A DNA stretch of 64,000 nucleotides from Micavibrio sp. UBA6212 (GTDB lineage Bacteria; Pseudomonadota; Alphaproteobacteria; Micavibrionales; Micavibrionaceae), in contig DISK01000015.1 in NCBI GenBank assembly GCA_002421905.1, positions 89,974 to 153,973 on the forward strand, in the 5' to 3' direction. This document shows, one piece after another, positions 24,439 to 33,298 of the stretch. Position numbers and translations under genes: made by a program. The notes below the pieces were generated by a model. That model was not told the DNA's origin. It made no database searches and was given only the letters and a program-made list of their open reading frames with translations. Numbering within the stretch: the first letter of the stretch is position 1; the number at the start of each line of letters is the position of its first letter.

Positions 24439-24939
24439 ATGAAAAATTCCGCCGCACTTCCCAAAGAAGACTTGTCTATGGCTGCACAACAATCGGCAGA
24501 TGCAACAGAAAAACTTCTCAATCGTGTTCTTGAGAAAATGGAAAAGCTTATCCTGATTTACGCTCAGGAACTTGATGTTTTATCGGTTGGCGATATGGCA
24601 AAATTCCAATCTGTTCAACCAGAGAAATTGAAATTGATCCGCGAATGTGAATTGGGTGTAGCTGAAATTGCTCAACGGAAAGAAGCTGTTTCTAAGGCCA
24701 GTTATATACTCAAACAAAGATTGATTTCTACTCATGAAACATTGTCTGAGCTTGCCAGCCAATCCAAACGCGCCTGTGAATCACGCTCAAAAAGTATGCA
24801 ACGGATTCAAGATCGCCTGTTAAAAGCTGCACGTCTGGTTGTCAACCAGCAGGGCAAAAAAGGGTATGGCCGCAGCGGTAAATCCTATGACTCACATAGC
24901 CATAGACCCGTAGCAACGGCGATTAACGAAGCTATTTAA
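24439..24939 (+). CDS. FlgN-like flagellar export chaperone
   Basis: This 166-residue, almost entirely helical protein has a long coiled coil (NRVLEKMEKLILIYAQELDV, LSVGDMAKFQSVQPEKLKLI) and a C-terminal polar tail with KGYGRSGKSYDSHSHR, as in FlgN-family chaperones of hook-filament junction proteins. It starts 1 bp after flgJ and precedes fliK, a usual context. The family match is by architecture and context; sequence similarity is weak. Confidence 0.7.
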   Translation: MKNSAALPKEDLSMAAQQSADATEKLLNRVLEKMEKLILIYAQELDVLSVGDMAKFQSVQPEKLKLIRECELGVAEIAQRKEAVSKASYILKQRLISTHETLSELASQSKRACESRSKSMQRIQDRLLKAARLVVNQQGKKGYGRSGKSYDSHSHRPVATAINEAI

Positions 24940-24998
24940 TACACTCGAGAAAACACCAATACTGCGTTTTCTTTATATTTTATACCGAGGACAAAAAC

Positions 24999-26738
24999 AT
25001 GACAGCATCCATTGTAACTGTATCCAATAACACTAGTGCTGCCGGGGCTCAAAGTACTGCTGGTGCAGGATTTGGCGGAAGTGTCTCTTTGGCCAATCCG
25101 TTTGCCAGTATTTTTGCTATGCTTCACAGCAATGCCCAGTCTGGCCCACTCGCTAAACAAGAAGTCTCTTTGCAAGATGGATCAAAGGCGCAGCTCTTGC
25201 TCTTGTCTCCTGAGAATGGAAGTTTACAGGATTTTCTGGCACAAATTGAAAACAGTACAGCGTCCAGCTCGGGAACTGATGCAGACCAAAATCAAGCTCC
25301 CGTTTTTTCACAGAATATACTGGTGGCCTTAACTCAAGGGACTCCTGCTCTTCCAAATTCCGATATAGTGGATTCCGGCACAGTCACCACCTTGTCACTA
25401 GATGAATTTTCAAATCTGGTTAGCTCACATTCCGATATCTTGCAAAACGCCAATGTCCTGTTGGTCGCGGCGCAAGTTACACCAGCCAATATGGAAGATT
25501 TGGCTAAAAATATTTCGAAAGCCCTCTCCAATCTTCAGAATAGCGCAAATACCAATAACACGCCTATCGGTGAGGAATCTGCCGATGCTCTTGATAACGA
25601 ACAGGGTACCGGTTTACAGGTTATTCTGGTGTCACTTGTTCCTGATACTGCTGGCACACAGGTTTCCTCGGTCACAACAACTGACACAGAAAGTAGCCCC
25701 GTACAAAACAGTGCAGATACTTCGATAGATCCGACTTTAAGCGAAGAGATCGCCAACTTTCTGTTCTTTGCAAATATTATAGCCCAGACACCTCTGATAA
25801 ATTCGCCTCAGAGCACACCGGAAGGAGATCTTCTTCTGTCGGCGTCCGGCATATTGCCTGATGCCACGAGCGGAACAAATGCAGGAACGTCAATTGCAGC
25901 TAATCAAGGAACGTCATCTGCCCCAGCACAAAGTGCGGCGGCGGCAAACACAGCGAGTCCATTCGCAATAAAAGATTCTACGAGTGGTGCCAAACCATTC
26001 GAAATTGCACAAAAAACTGCCGAGGCCCAATCCTCTTCTACGGACAAAACTTTGTCTTCTCCTACCAATACCATTTCCGGCACTCCCGACACGTCACGAA
26101 ATGACCAAGGTGCAGCCGCGCGCTTTATGGCGGCGGACAGTCCTTCTACCAATCAGGCTCTGATCAAAGCGGAGGCCTCCCTGCAAGCCCTGTCCACACT
26201 GAACGGGCAATCTCCCTTGGCCAATCCTGTACTCAACAACCCTGCAGCGACTGCTGCGCACCCCGCCAGCCAATCGGTTGCCAATGCGATGCTGGTGAAT
26301 TATACGCAAAAGGGCGAGGTGAAGAGCCAACAATTAAGTCTTGAGCTTGACCCGCCGGAATTGGGGCGCGTACAAATCCAGCTCAGCCTTGAAAAGGGTG
26401 AGAACATGAAAATCCATGTTCTGGCGGAAAGTAAGGATACACTGGATTTGCTCAAACGCGATTCACACAGCCTTCGCCATGCACTTGAGTCTGCGGGGAT
26501 CAAAACAGATGAGTCAACCTTGAGTTTTGATATGTCTAATGACGGTAGCGCTTTTCAGCAAGCCATGGCCCAGCAGCATGACCACCAGAATGGTTCCTCG
26601 TCTTCCAACAGGTTCCAGATCGGCGTCAATGGAATGGACACCGGACTTATCGGAGACGCCTCTTTGCCGATTGATACCACTCTGGGTGTCCATATTGACG
26701 AAGAAACCGGCGCTGTCCGCTATAATATTCTGGCATAG
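24999..26738 (+). CDS. fliK: Flagellar hook-length control protein FliK
   Basis: This 579-residue secreted ruler determines hook length. About 420 residues are Ser/Ala/Thr/Gln-rich and low complexity. The C-terminal Flg_hook domain (residues ~435-510) is clear: QQLSLELDPPELGRVQIQLS, then KIHVLAESKDTLDLLKRDSH, and LRHALESAGIKTDESTLSFD. A His/Gln-rich tail follows. It ends the flgI operon, with an ATGCGGC/GCCGCAT inverted repeat at 26769-26792 downstream. Confidence 0.94.
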   Translation: MTASIVTVSNNTSAAGAQSTAGAGFGGSVSLANPFASIFAMLHSNAQSGPLAKQEVSLQDGSKAQLLLLSPENGSLQDFLAQIENSTASSSGTDADQNQAPVFSQNILVALTQGTPALPNSDIVDSGTVTTLSLDEFSNLVSSHSDILQNANVLLVAAQVTPANMEDLAKNISKALSNLQNSANTNNTPIGEESADALDNEQGTGLQVILVSLVPDTAGTQVSSVTTTDTESSPVQNSADTSIDPTLSEEIANFLFFANIIAQTPLINSPQSTPEGDLLLSASGILPDATSGTNAGTSIAANQGTSSAPAQSAAAANTASPFAIKDSTSGAKPFEIAQKTAEAQSSSTDKTLSSPTNTISGTPDTSRNDQGAAARFMAADSPSTNQALIKAEASLQALSTLNGQSPLANPVLNNPAATAAHPASQSVANAMLVNYTQKGEVKSQQLSLELDPPELGRVQIQLSLEKGENMKIHVLAESKDTLDLLKRDSHSLRHALESAGIKTDESTLSFDMSNDGSAFQQAMAQQHDHQNGSSSSNRFQIGVNGMDTGLIGDASLPIDTTLGVHIDEETGAVRYNILA

Positions 26739-26818
26739 CGCCATAAAACGCTACCTGCCTTCCTCTTTATGCGGCATCTTGTTACGCCGCATACACCCCT
26801 CTTTACCTCTCCCCCTTG

Positions 26819-26834
26819 TTAAGGGGCTATTAAC
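26819..26834 (+). promoter_or_regulatory. CtrA-type site upstream of flagellin-like gene
   Basis: TTAAGGGGCTATTAAC matches the CtrA full site TTAA-N7-TTAAC exactly. It lies 98 bp upstream of the ATG at 26932, in the gap after fliK. CtrA is not in the window; binding is inferred from the consensus. Confidence 0.5.
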
Positions 26835-26931
26835 ATTTGGGCTTTACAGTTATATTGTTAGGATATTGTTCTAGACGCGAGGATTTGCGTCCGGTTTGCC
26901 GATGCCCCCAGAAAGGAGGACTAGCAGTATC

Positions 26932-27720
26932 ATGGAATCAAGTATTTTCACCTCATCATCTCTGAATCGCACCTTGTCCAAAATCGCACAGGGAGGGTAC
27001 TCCCCGGCTCAGGCTGGCGTTGTGATACTCTCTTTAATCAAAGACTCCCGTCGTGATTTTTTACAGGTTCTACAAGGGTTTGAAGAAAATCTCGAAACTC
27101 TTGAGGCAGCCTTTTCTGCTACCCAGACCGTTATTGAGTATCTGGAAGAAGCAGGCGGACTGACCGTCAGAGCACGAAATCTGGCTCAGGAAGAAAATGG
27201 ATTGGAAAGATATCGTGACAAAATCAAGGAAACCGAAGACTTTTTTCTCAAAACACTGATCAAACTGGATACGCATATTAAAGACACATCAGAAAAATGC
27301 ACTCACTTGTTAAGCGGAGCCTCGCTTGTCATCAAGTTTGACCATCTGGGACATTCAACCCTGACGACGCAGGGAATCAATCTTCAGTCCGAACATTTGA
27401 GTTTCAGAAAACCGGATTTTTCATCGCTTCACACGATCCAGAATTCGCGGATCGACGTGGCCAACGCCATTGATCTGGCTGTCACACTTCGCAATATGAT
27501 TTCATCCGATATTATGACGATTAAAACCCGTCGGGAATTTTGCGAGATCGCCCTGTCATTTCTTTCACAGGCTCAGGATTTTTTGAATTCGAATACGCCA
27601 GAAAGCTTTGATGAAAAAATATCCATCAAGGAACTGCTGGAACAATCCCTTTTTCATGAGGATGAGCCCCTTGCCGGAGATGGGCAGTCAGCTCTTCTCA
27701 ATAGTTTCAAAATTCAATAG
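26932..27720 (+). CDS. Divergent flagellin-like protein
   Basis: This 262-residue protein keeps only parts of the flagellin pattern: a helical segment FSATQTVIEYLEEAGGLTVR-ARNLAQ, then YRDKIKETEDFFLKTLIKLD with a HLLSGASLVIKFDH-LGHSTLTTQGINL stretch resembling the D1 region (NLLNGDxLxVxFN...SLTIQGV) of alphaproteobacterial flagellins. A C-terminal helical region follows (RIDVANAIDLAVTLRNMISS). The usual N-terminal D0 helix is not recognisable. The start ATG 26932 has a strong AAGGAGG 12 bp upstream. It is followed by flbT 35 bp later. It may be a minor or non-polymerising flagellin; confidence in homology is moderate. Confidence 0.6.
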   Translation: MESSIFTSSSLNRTLSKIAQGGYSPAQAGVVILSLIKDSRRDFLQVLQGFEENLETLEAAFSATQTVIEYLEEAGGLTVRARNLAQEENGLERYRDKIKETEDFFLKTLIKLDTHIKDTSEKCTHLLSGASLVIKFDHLGHSTLTTQGINLQSEHLSFRKPDFSSLHTIQNSRIDVANAIDLAVTLRNMISSDIMTIKTRREFCEIALSFLSQAQDFLNSNTPESFDEKISIKELLEQSLFHEDEPLAGDGQSALLNSFKIQ

Positions 27721-27755
27721 GTTATAGACCTTACCTTATATGAAAGTTTAATATT

Positions 27756-28157
27756 ATGGCCTTGATAATCGACCTTAAACCAGAAGAAAAAATTTTAATC
27801 GGCTCTGCTGTTCTGACCAATGACAAACAGCGAACACGTCTGCATATTTCAGGCGACACGCCTATCTTGCGTGAAAAAGATGTGATGCAAGAAGACGAAG
27901 CCACAACGCCTTGCAGAAAAGTCTATTTCTTAATTCAGTGCATGTATCTGGCGCGCAGTCCGAGAGAGTACCACCCCAAATATTTCGAATTGCTCAAGAT
28001 GATTCAATCCGCAATTCCGAGCACCTCAATCTTCTTTGCCCGAATCAATGCCAATATTGTTCAGGGACAATATTACAAGGCGTTAAGAGAGGCACGGGAT
28101 TTGATTGCCCACGAAGAAGAGCTTCTGCAGGCCAGCGGAGCAGTCATTCCAGCCTGA
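27756..28157 (+). CDS. flbT: Flagellin mRNA regulator FlbT
   Basis: FlbT binds flagellin mRNA leaders and limits their translation. The 133-residue protein follows the family pattern: DLKPEEKILIGSAVLTNDKQ-RTRLHI, then ILREKDVMQEDEATTPCRKV, YFLIQCMYLARSPREYHPKY and a C-terminal helix GQYYKALREARDLIAHEEEL. Its partner FlaF is not in the window. It ends ahead of a bidirectional terminator facing the FlaG-like gene. Confidence 0.93.
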   Translation: MALIIDLKPEEKILIGSAVLTNDKQRTRLHISGDTPILREKDVMQEDEATTPCRKVYFLIQCMYLARSPREYHPKYFELLKMIQSAIPSTSIFFARINANIVQGQYYKALREARDLIAHEEELLQASGAVIPA

Positions 28158-28189
28158 TATAACATGAAACATAACTGCAAATAGACAAA

Positions 28190-28220
28190 CAAAAAGGCCG
28201 TCATTCCGACGGCCTGCCTT
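28190..28220. terminator. Bidirectional terminator between flbT and FlaG-like gene
   Basis: AGGCCGTC (28195-28202) pairs with GACGGCCT (28208-28215) around ATTCC. Five A residues precede it, giving a T-tract for minus-strand transcripts; the plus-strand side has a weaker T-rich tail. Confidence 0.85.
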
Positions 28221-28250
28221 ACTTTTCAGCAGTTGAAAAACTTCGCAACG

Positions 28251-28763
28251 CTATACCTGCGTATCCAGAGAAGTTCCCGATTGAGGTTGAGATTGAGATT
28301 GAGATTGAGCGGGAGCAGCCGTTGATACCGAAACATCTGCAGCCTGACCGGAACCGCCCGGTACTGATTGCTGCTGAGCAACTTTCACTTCCTTGCGGGA
28401 CTCACGAAACTCAACGCTGTTTTCTACAACTTCGGCCTGTTTCTGCTGTGCGCTATAATCGACCGTACTTGCCGCTTGCGCCTGAGCACGCCCCTGCACT
28501 TCCTTTGCACGCTGATAGGCCTTGATCTGCCCTTCAGTCGGAAACTGGCGGATACGAGCTCCGGTCTCCAAATCACGTACAACAAAGATTGGTTTGCTGG
28601 AACCCCCGTTCAAATCAACGTGGGGGCTAAGATATGGAGCGACAACCGCCGCCGCCTGAACCCGGGTTGGATTAGCTGCAAAAGACTGAGTCGTAGCCGT
28701 CTGCTCCGCTACGGCGCGGAGAAGTTGTGCATTCGACGTTACGGCAGTGGCCGCCTCAATCAT
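28251..28763 (-). CDS. FlaG-like flagellar protein
   Basis: This 170-residue protein has a central segment (SPHVDLNGG...PIFVVRDLETGARIRQFPTE, residues ~47-80) resembling the FlaG domain, which pairs a beta strand with a D-x-E-T-G-x-x-I-R-Q-x-P motif. N- and C-terminal parts are low complexity; the C-terminus has a Ser-Gln dipeptide run. FlaG proteins influence filament length. It is convergent with flbT and has its own leader. The assignment is by motif. Confidence 0.6.
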   Translation of the reverse strand: MIEAATAVTSNAQLLRAVAEQTATTQSFAANPTRVQAAAVVAPYLSPHVDLNGGSSKPIFVVRDLETGARIRQFPTEGQIKAYQRAKEVQGRAQAQAASTVDYSAQQKQAEVVENSVEFRESRKEVKVAQQQSVPGGSGQAADVSVSTAAPAQSQSQSQPQSGTSLDTQV

Positions 28764-29357
28764 CTTACTTCCCTTACCTTTATTATCCCAAATTTCTGGT
28801 GCATATTCTTTACACTACTCAAGATATACACCTATCCCTATTATCATGATACTACTAAATAAACACAGTGGTCAAGAAAAGTTGACATTATACGAGCATA
28901 TTTTTAGTAAACAAATCGTTAAAATTCATAATGTTACTATACCAGAGCGGCAGGTTATCCGCATCTTTTTTCCACAAATCATGTTCGTGTATGCAAGTTA
29001 TAAATTCTGCCTCTCCATATTTGAAAACACCACCTCCGATTACCTCACCTTCCTGATGTATTTTGAATGGTTTTTACCCTCTTCCTCGCAACCCATTGAT
29101 TCACATAACTATACCCTCTTGAATCTATTGCATTTTTTCTCATTCACTATGGAAAGATTCGCGGATTTCTGTTAGAATATACTTTGATATATGAACGGTA
29201 TTGAAGCGCAGGGATTTTAGTTGAAGTATTCCGGAAATAAGCCACAATAGTCAATGCAATCGCAAAGATTCGTGCCTTTGATTCGTAACCAGACGTCACA
29301 ACCAGAACAATAGAACCAGAATAATAAAAACTTGCCTCAGGCTAACGGGAACCAGTA
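28764..29357. other. AT-rich intergenic region upstream of fliF
   Basis: This 594-bp region is markedly more AT-rich than its surroundings. It contains an open frame (to 29175) with atypical composition and no ribosome-binding site, which I do not call. A TTGACA (28882-28887) has a poor TAGTAA 17 bp later, and an imperfect CtrA-like TAAA-N7-TTAA is at 28908-28922. No sigma-54 element was found for fliF. Confidence 0.6.
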
Positions 29358-31058
29358 GTGAATAATTTTTTAGACACACTCAAAAAATTAGGGCCAGCTC
29401 GGCTCAGCATCATGGGCGCCGTCCTTCTGGGGCTTTTGATTTTCTTCATCTATATTTCGATTCAGGTCTCTGCTCCGAAGATGAAGATGCTGTATAAGGA
29501 TCTCCCCCCTGAAGATGCCGCGTCTATTTCGGCCAAGCTTGATGAATCAAATATTCCTTATGAAATGACGTCTGACGGATCAACAATCAAAGTTTCAGAC
29601 ACTGATCTTGGTCGGGCGCGGATTCTGATTTCTCAGGCTGGCCTCGCCAATGGCGGTTCGATGGGCTACGAATTATTCGACAAGCAGTCCAGTTTCGGGA
29701 CAACCAGTTTTGTCCAGAACATCAATCAGGTTCGTGCGCTCGAAGGTGAGTTGGGACGTACAATTACGGCTTTGGGGCCAGTTCGCAGTGCGCGGGTTCA
29801 CCTTGTTCTTCCACAAAGAGAGTTGTTCCAACGCGAGAGCCGTCCTGCCAGTGCGAGCGTTTTCCTAAAATTGCGTGGCGGCGCCAATCTCGACCATGAG
29901 CAAATTCAAGGCATTCAGGCTTTGATTTCTTCTGCTGTTCCCGGTCTCAAATCCAAAAATGTTTCGATCATCGATTCCGAAGGTGTCTTGTTGGCCAATG
30001 GCGGCGAAGACGGCAATCTTTTGCTCTCCAACAAGGCCGAAGAAGCCAAGAATAATTACGAACAACATATGACCCGTGTTCTTGAAGATCTGGTGGGGCG
30101 TACTGTCGGATACGGGAAAGTCCGCGCGAATGTTGTTGCTGATCTCAATTTTGATCAGCTAAGTGAAAATCAGGAAATCTATGACCCCGAAGGGCAAGTG
30201 GTTCGTTCAACGCAGACTGTTGAGGACAAGAGCAGTGAAACCGATTCCGGATCAAACGATGTTTCCGTTCAGAATAATATTCCCGGTGGAAATGCCGATC
30301 TGTTGAATGGTGGCGGCCCGACATCCAATGCGGCGAGAACCGAAGAAACAACCAATTTTGAAATCAGCAGAACTGTCCGCTCGCTTGTCCGTGAAACGGG
30401 TGAAGTTAAAAAGCTCTCGGTTGCAGTTCTTATTGACGGAACATATGACACAGATGCCGAAGGAACAAAAACATACAAACCCCGTAGCGAAGATGAAATC
30501 AAAAACCTGACGGCCTTGGTGAAATCTGCTATCGGATATGACGAAAATCGTGGTGATACTTTAGAAGTCATCAACATGCAATTTGCCGATATTTCTACCG
30601 AAGCGGCAGAGGATGGAACAAGAATCTTTGGCTTCGAACGCGGTGATCTTCTTGATGCAGCCGAAGTCCTAACCGTTGCCGTGATGATCATTCTAGTGGT
30701 TCTGTTGGTTCTTCAACCGATGGTTGGACGCTTGCTTGCCAGCGAAGATTCTTCCGATGGTGATGGTGAAGGTGGTATGATGGATCATACAGGCTTGCTG
30801 GGATCTTCCGTTGGACAGAACCCTGCCTTGATGCCTCCCGGTATGTCCGGTTTGATAGGTGGTCAGGGTGCTTTGCCGCACAGCTCGGCCTCCGATTTTA
30901 TGGCCTCCCAGTCTGATGACGAAGAAATGATTGATGTTCAGAAAGTCGAAGGCCGCGTGAAGGCCTCGACCCTCAAAAAAGTAGAAGACATTATTTCAGC
31001 CTATCCAGAAGAGACCGTATCGGTTTTGCGTGGATGGATGTCGCAGGAGAATACATAG
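29358..31058 (+). CDS. fliF: Flagellar MS-ring protein FliF
   Basis: FliF builds the inner-membrane MS ring. The 566-residue protein begins at GTG 29358 (GGGA ribosome-binding site), with a first transmembrane helix at ~18-35 and YscJ-type ring motifs (LYKDLPPEDAASISAKLDES, DLGRARILISQAGLANGGSM, YELFDKQSSFGTTSFVQNIN, QRALEGEL region). Also present are the second helix at ~437-455 (VAMIILVVLLVLQPM-like) and the C-terminal FliG-binding tail. Its TAG stop directly abuts the fliG ATG. Confidence 0.97.
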   Translation: MNNFLDTLKKLGPARLSIMGAVLLGLLIFFIYISIQVSAPKMKMLYKDLPPEDAASISAKLDESNIPYEMTSDGSTIKVSDTDLGRARILISQAGLANGGSMGYELFDKQSSFGTTSFVQNINQVRALEGELGRTITALGPVRSARVHLVLPQRELFQRESRPASASVFLKLRGGANLDHEQIQGIQALISSAVPGLKSKNVSIIDSEGVLLANGGEDGNLLLSNKAEEAKNNYEQHMTRVLEDLVGRTVGYGKVRANVVADLNFDQLSENQEIYDPEGQVVRSTQTVEDKSSETDSGSNDVSVQNNIPGGNADLLNGGGPTSNAARTEETTNFEISRTVRSLVRETGEVKKLSVAVLIDGTYDTDAEGTKTYKPRSEDEIKNLTALVKSAIGYDENRGDTLEVINMQFADISTEAAEDGTRIFGFERGDLLDAAEVLTVAVMIILVVLLVLQPMVGRLLASEDSSDGDGEGGMMDHTGLLGSSVGQNPALMPPGMSGLIGGQGALPHSSASDFMASQSDDEEMIDVQKVEGRVKASTLKKVEDIISAYPEETVSVLRGWMSQENT

Positions 31059-32081
31059 ATGCGGGTTAAAGAGGATTTCAGAACATTATCCGGCGTTGAA
31101 AAAACAGCTATCTTTCTTCTCTCTTTGGGAGAAGAACATACAACCCGTATCTTCCAGAATATGGACGAAGACGAAATTCTGGAAATTTCCCAGACCATGG
31201 CCAATCTGGGTCGCGTGAATTCTTCAGTTGTCGAACGTTTGTTCATGGAATTTGCCGAACAAATGTCCTCCAGCAGTTCGCTGGTCGGAACATATGAAAG
31301 TACGGAACGTCTGCTCTCCAGAGCAGGATTGGGCAAAGACAAAATTACCAACATCATGGAAGAAATTCGCGGCCCTGCCGGTCGGACGATGTGGGAAAAA
31401 CTGGGCAACGTGAATGAAGAAGTTCTCGCCAGCTTTTTGCAAAAAGAATATCCACAAACTGTTGCGGTTGTTCTCTCTAAAATTTCAACCGATCACGCGG
31501 CGCGTGTTTTGGCGATGCTGCCCGAAGGCTTTGCTCTGGAAGTCATTCACCGGATGTTGCGAATGGAGGCCATCCAGAAAGAGGTTCTGGATGATGTCGA
31601 GAAAACCTTGCGTGTTGAATTTATGGCCAACCTTGCCAAGACAACCCGTCGCGATTCTCATGAAATGATGGCCGAAATTTTCAACTCTCTCGATCGGTCA
31701 GTTGAATCACGCATCATGGGGTCTTTGGAAGAAACGGCACCGGATGCGGCTGAAAAAATCCGCGCCCTGATGTTCACGTTCGAAGATTTAAGCAATCTCG
31801 ACCCAAGCTCGGTTCAAACAATTATCCGTGCTTCGGACAAGGACAAGTTGCCAGTTGCCTTGAAAGGCGCCACCGATACGCTGAAAGATCTGTTCTTCTC
31901 GAACATGTCTGAGCGTGCGGCAAAAATTATGAAAGAAGATATGGCTTCTATGGGCCCCGTCCGGTTGAAAGACGTCGAGGATTCACAACAATATATTGTG
32001 AACGTTGCCAAGGATCTTGAATCGCGCGGGGAGATCATTTTGTCTAAAGGCGGAAAAGACGAAGACGCCATGATTTATTAA
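31059..32081 (+). CDS. fliG: Flagellar motor switch protein FliG
   Basis: FliG is the torque-generating C-ring protein that contacts FliF and the stator. The 340-residue protein has the N-domain FRTLSGVEKTAIFLLSLGEE, the middle-domain EYPQTVAVVLSKISTDHAAR, and the C-domain with MFTFEDLSNLDPSSVQTIIR followed by SERAAKIMKEDMASMGPVRL, including charged residues that face the stator. It starts immediately after the fliF stop. Confidence 0.97.
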   Translation: MRVKEDFRTLSGVEKTAIFLLSLGEEHTTRIFQNMDEDEILEISQTMANLGRVNSSVVERLFMEFAEQMSSSSSLVGTYESTERLLSRAGLGKDKITNIMEEIRGPAGRTMWEKLGNVNEEVLASFLQKEYPQTVAVVLSKISTDHAARVLAMLPEGFALEVIHRMLRMEAIQKEVLDDVEKTLRVEFMANLAKTTRRDSHEMMAEIFNSLDRSVESRIMGSLEETAPDAAEKIRALMFTFEDLSNLDPSSVQTIIRASDKDKLPVALKGATDTLKDLFFSNMSERAAKIMKEDMASMGPVRLKDVEDSQQYIVNVAKDLESRGEIILSKGGKDEDAMIY

Positions 32082-32136
32082 GGGCTGCTGAATGCTGCCA
32101 TTTCAAATTTTTAACAATTCTGTTCAGGAAATCTGA

Positions 32137-32832
32137 ATGCCGAACGACCATCGAAAATATCTATTTGATCTGAATAATTTCGATCGCAAGAAAGAACGCG
32201 AGGTTGATCCCGATTTGCCGCCTCCTCCGCCAGTGTTCTCTCTTGAAGATATGGGGGCTGCCGAAAGAGAAGGTTATGCCCGAGGACATCAGGAAGCACT
32301 GGAAGAAGCGCGAGTCAGTCGTGAACAATATATAGCTTCGCAGGTTTCCGGATTAAATGACCAGATCAAGTCACTTTTGCTGACCGAACAAATGCGGGAA
32401 AAGAGATATGAGGAGGAAGTCGCCCGCCTGACCCTTTCCCTGTTTTCAAAGATTTTTCCGTCAATGTCGGCCAAGCACAGCATTGACGAGATGTTGCAAG
32501 TCATTCGCCAAGTGATTGCCAAACAACCCAGAACATCTATTCTTATTAAGGTTCCTCAGGCTGATCTGGGTGATGTTGCATCTCATATTGCACTACTTAT
32601 AGAATCTTCTAATGGGTTGGTTTCCATTACCGGCGTTGATGATCTCGGGCCGGGCAGTTGCAAACTATCATGGGAGAATGGTGGAGCTTTCCGCGACCAA
32701 ACAGCGTTGGTTGACGAGTTAACCACAGAAATAGAAGATGTACTTGCCCCCAAGGCACAAAAAAGCCAGAATACAGAATCAGATAAGCTTATCGAGATGG
32801 ATGAAGAACCAGATAAAGGAGAAGATCAATGA
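32137..32832 (+). CDS. fliH: Flagellar export ATPase regulator FliH
   Basis: FliH links the FliI ATPase to the C ring. The 231-residue protein has a Pro-rich N-terminus (DLPPPPPVFSLEDM), the GxxxA/E-rich helix around REGYARGHQEALEEARVSRE, and a C-terminal FliH/YscL beta-alpha domain (ISIDEM region, QPRTSILIKVPQADLGDV). It overlaps fliN by 4 bp (ATGA). FliI is not next to it and is outside the window. Confidence 0.88.
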   Translation: MPNDHRKYLFDLNNFDRKKEREVDPDLPPPPPVFSLEDMGAAEREGYARGHQEALEEARVSREQYIASQVSGLNDQIKSLLLTEQMREKRYEEEVARLTLSLFSKIFPSMSAKHSIDEMLQVIRQVIAKQPRTSILIKVPQADLGDVASHIALLIESSNGLVSITGVDDLGPGSCKLSWENGGAFRDQTALVDELTTEIEDVLAPKAQKSQNTESDKLIEMDEEPDKGEDQ

Positions 32833-33185
32833 CCGATCCTGAAAACCCCGAAAGCGGCGCTTCGGATTTTGATCTGAACGAAATTGAAACACAGGGGATC
32901 CCCCCCGAAGAAAACCCGTATGAATACGGCGAGCCGATGGCCAGTGATGTCACGGCTATTTATGATATTCCGGTTCAGATTTCCGCTGTACTGGGGCGTT
33001 CATCCATGAAGGTTTCCCAACTCTTGAAACTGGGGCGTGGTGCGGTGATTGAGCTTGACCGCAAAGTCGGTGAGTCAATTGATATTTATGTGAACAACCG
33101 TCTGGTTGCCCGTGGGGAAGTCGTTGTTGTCGAAGACCGCCTTGGTATTACCATGACCGAGATTGTAAAGTCCGAACAAAGCTAG
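32829..33185 (+). CDS. fliN: Flagellar motor switch protein FliN
   Basis: This 118-residue C-ring protein has an acidic N-terminus and a SpoA domain: IYDIPVQISAVLGRSSMKVS, QLLKLGRGAVIELDRKVGES, DIYVNNRLVARGEVVVVEDR and LGITMTEIV. It is translationally coupled to fliH by a 4-bp overlap. In related alphaproteobacteria flbD follows directly; here a 1.5-kb secreted gene lies between. Confidence 0.96.
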   Translation: MTDPENPESGASDFDLNEIETQGIPPEENPYEYGEPMASDVTAIYDIPVQISAVLGRSSMKVSQLLKLGRGAVIELDRKVGESIDIYVNNRLVARGEVVVVEDRLGITMTEIVKSEQS

Positions 33186-33217
33186 CCTCAATGACCTTGT
33201 GAATAACCTACATCAAG

Positions 33218-33292
33218 CCCTTGGAAAATAAGGGTGCGTAACCTATTGTTGCCTGAAATAAAGACACTCTTCTTTCCATGTTTAAGGATTCT
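33218..33292 (+). repeat. Leader repeat, left copy (before the 493-aa gene)
   Basis: CCCTTGGAAAATA at 33218-33230 and TAAGGATTCT at 33283-33292 recur in the same order at 34824-34836 and 34865-34874 upstream of flbD. In both places the second block supplies the AAGGA ribosome-binding site of the next gene. Confidence 0.5.
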
Positions 33293-33298
33293 TGAAAC

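Noticed and set aside
28747..29175. 142-residue open frame upstream of fliF
   Set aside because: It has no ribosome-binding site at any start, is Phe/Ile/Ser/Tyr-rich as expected from random AT-rich DNA, and starts inside the divergent FlaG-like gene. Treated as non-coding.
29255..29275. Possible minus-strand sigma-54 element (GGCACGAATCTTTGC) upstream of the FlaG-like gene
   Set aside because: The spacing between GG and GC is 11 rather than the strict 10, and it lies about 500 bp from the only minus-strand gene.
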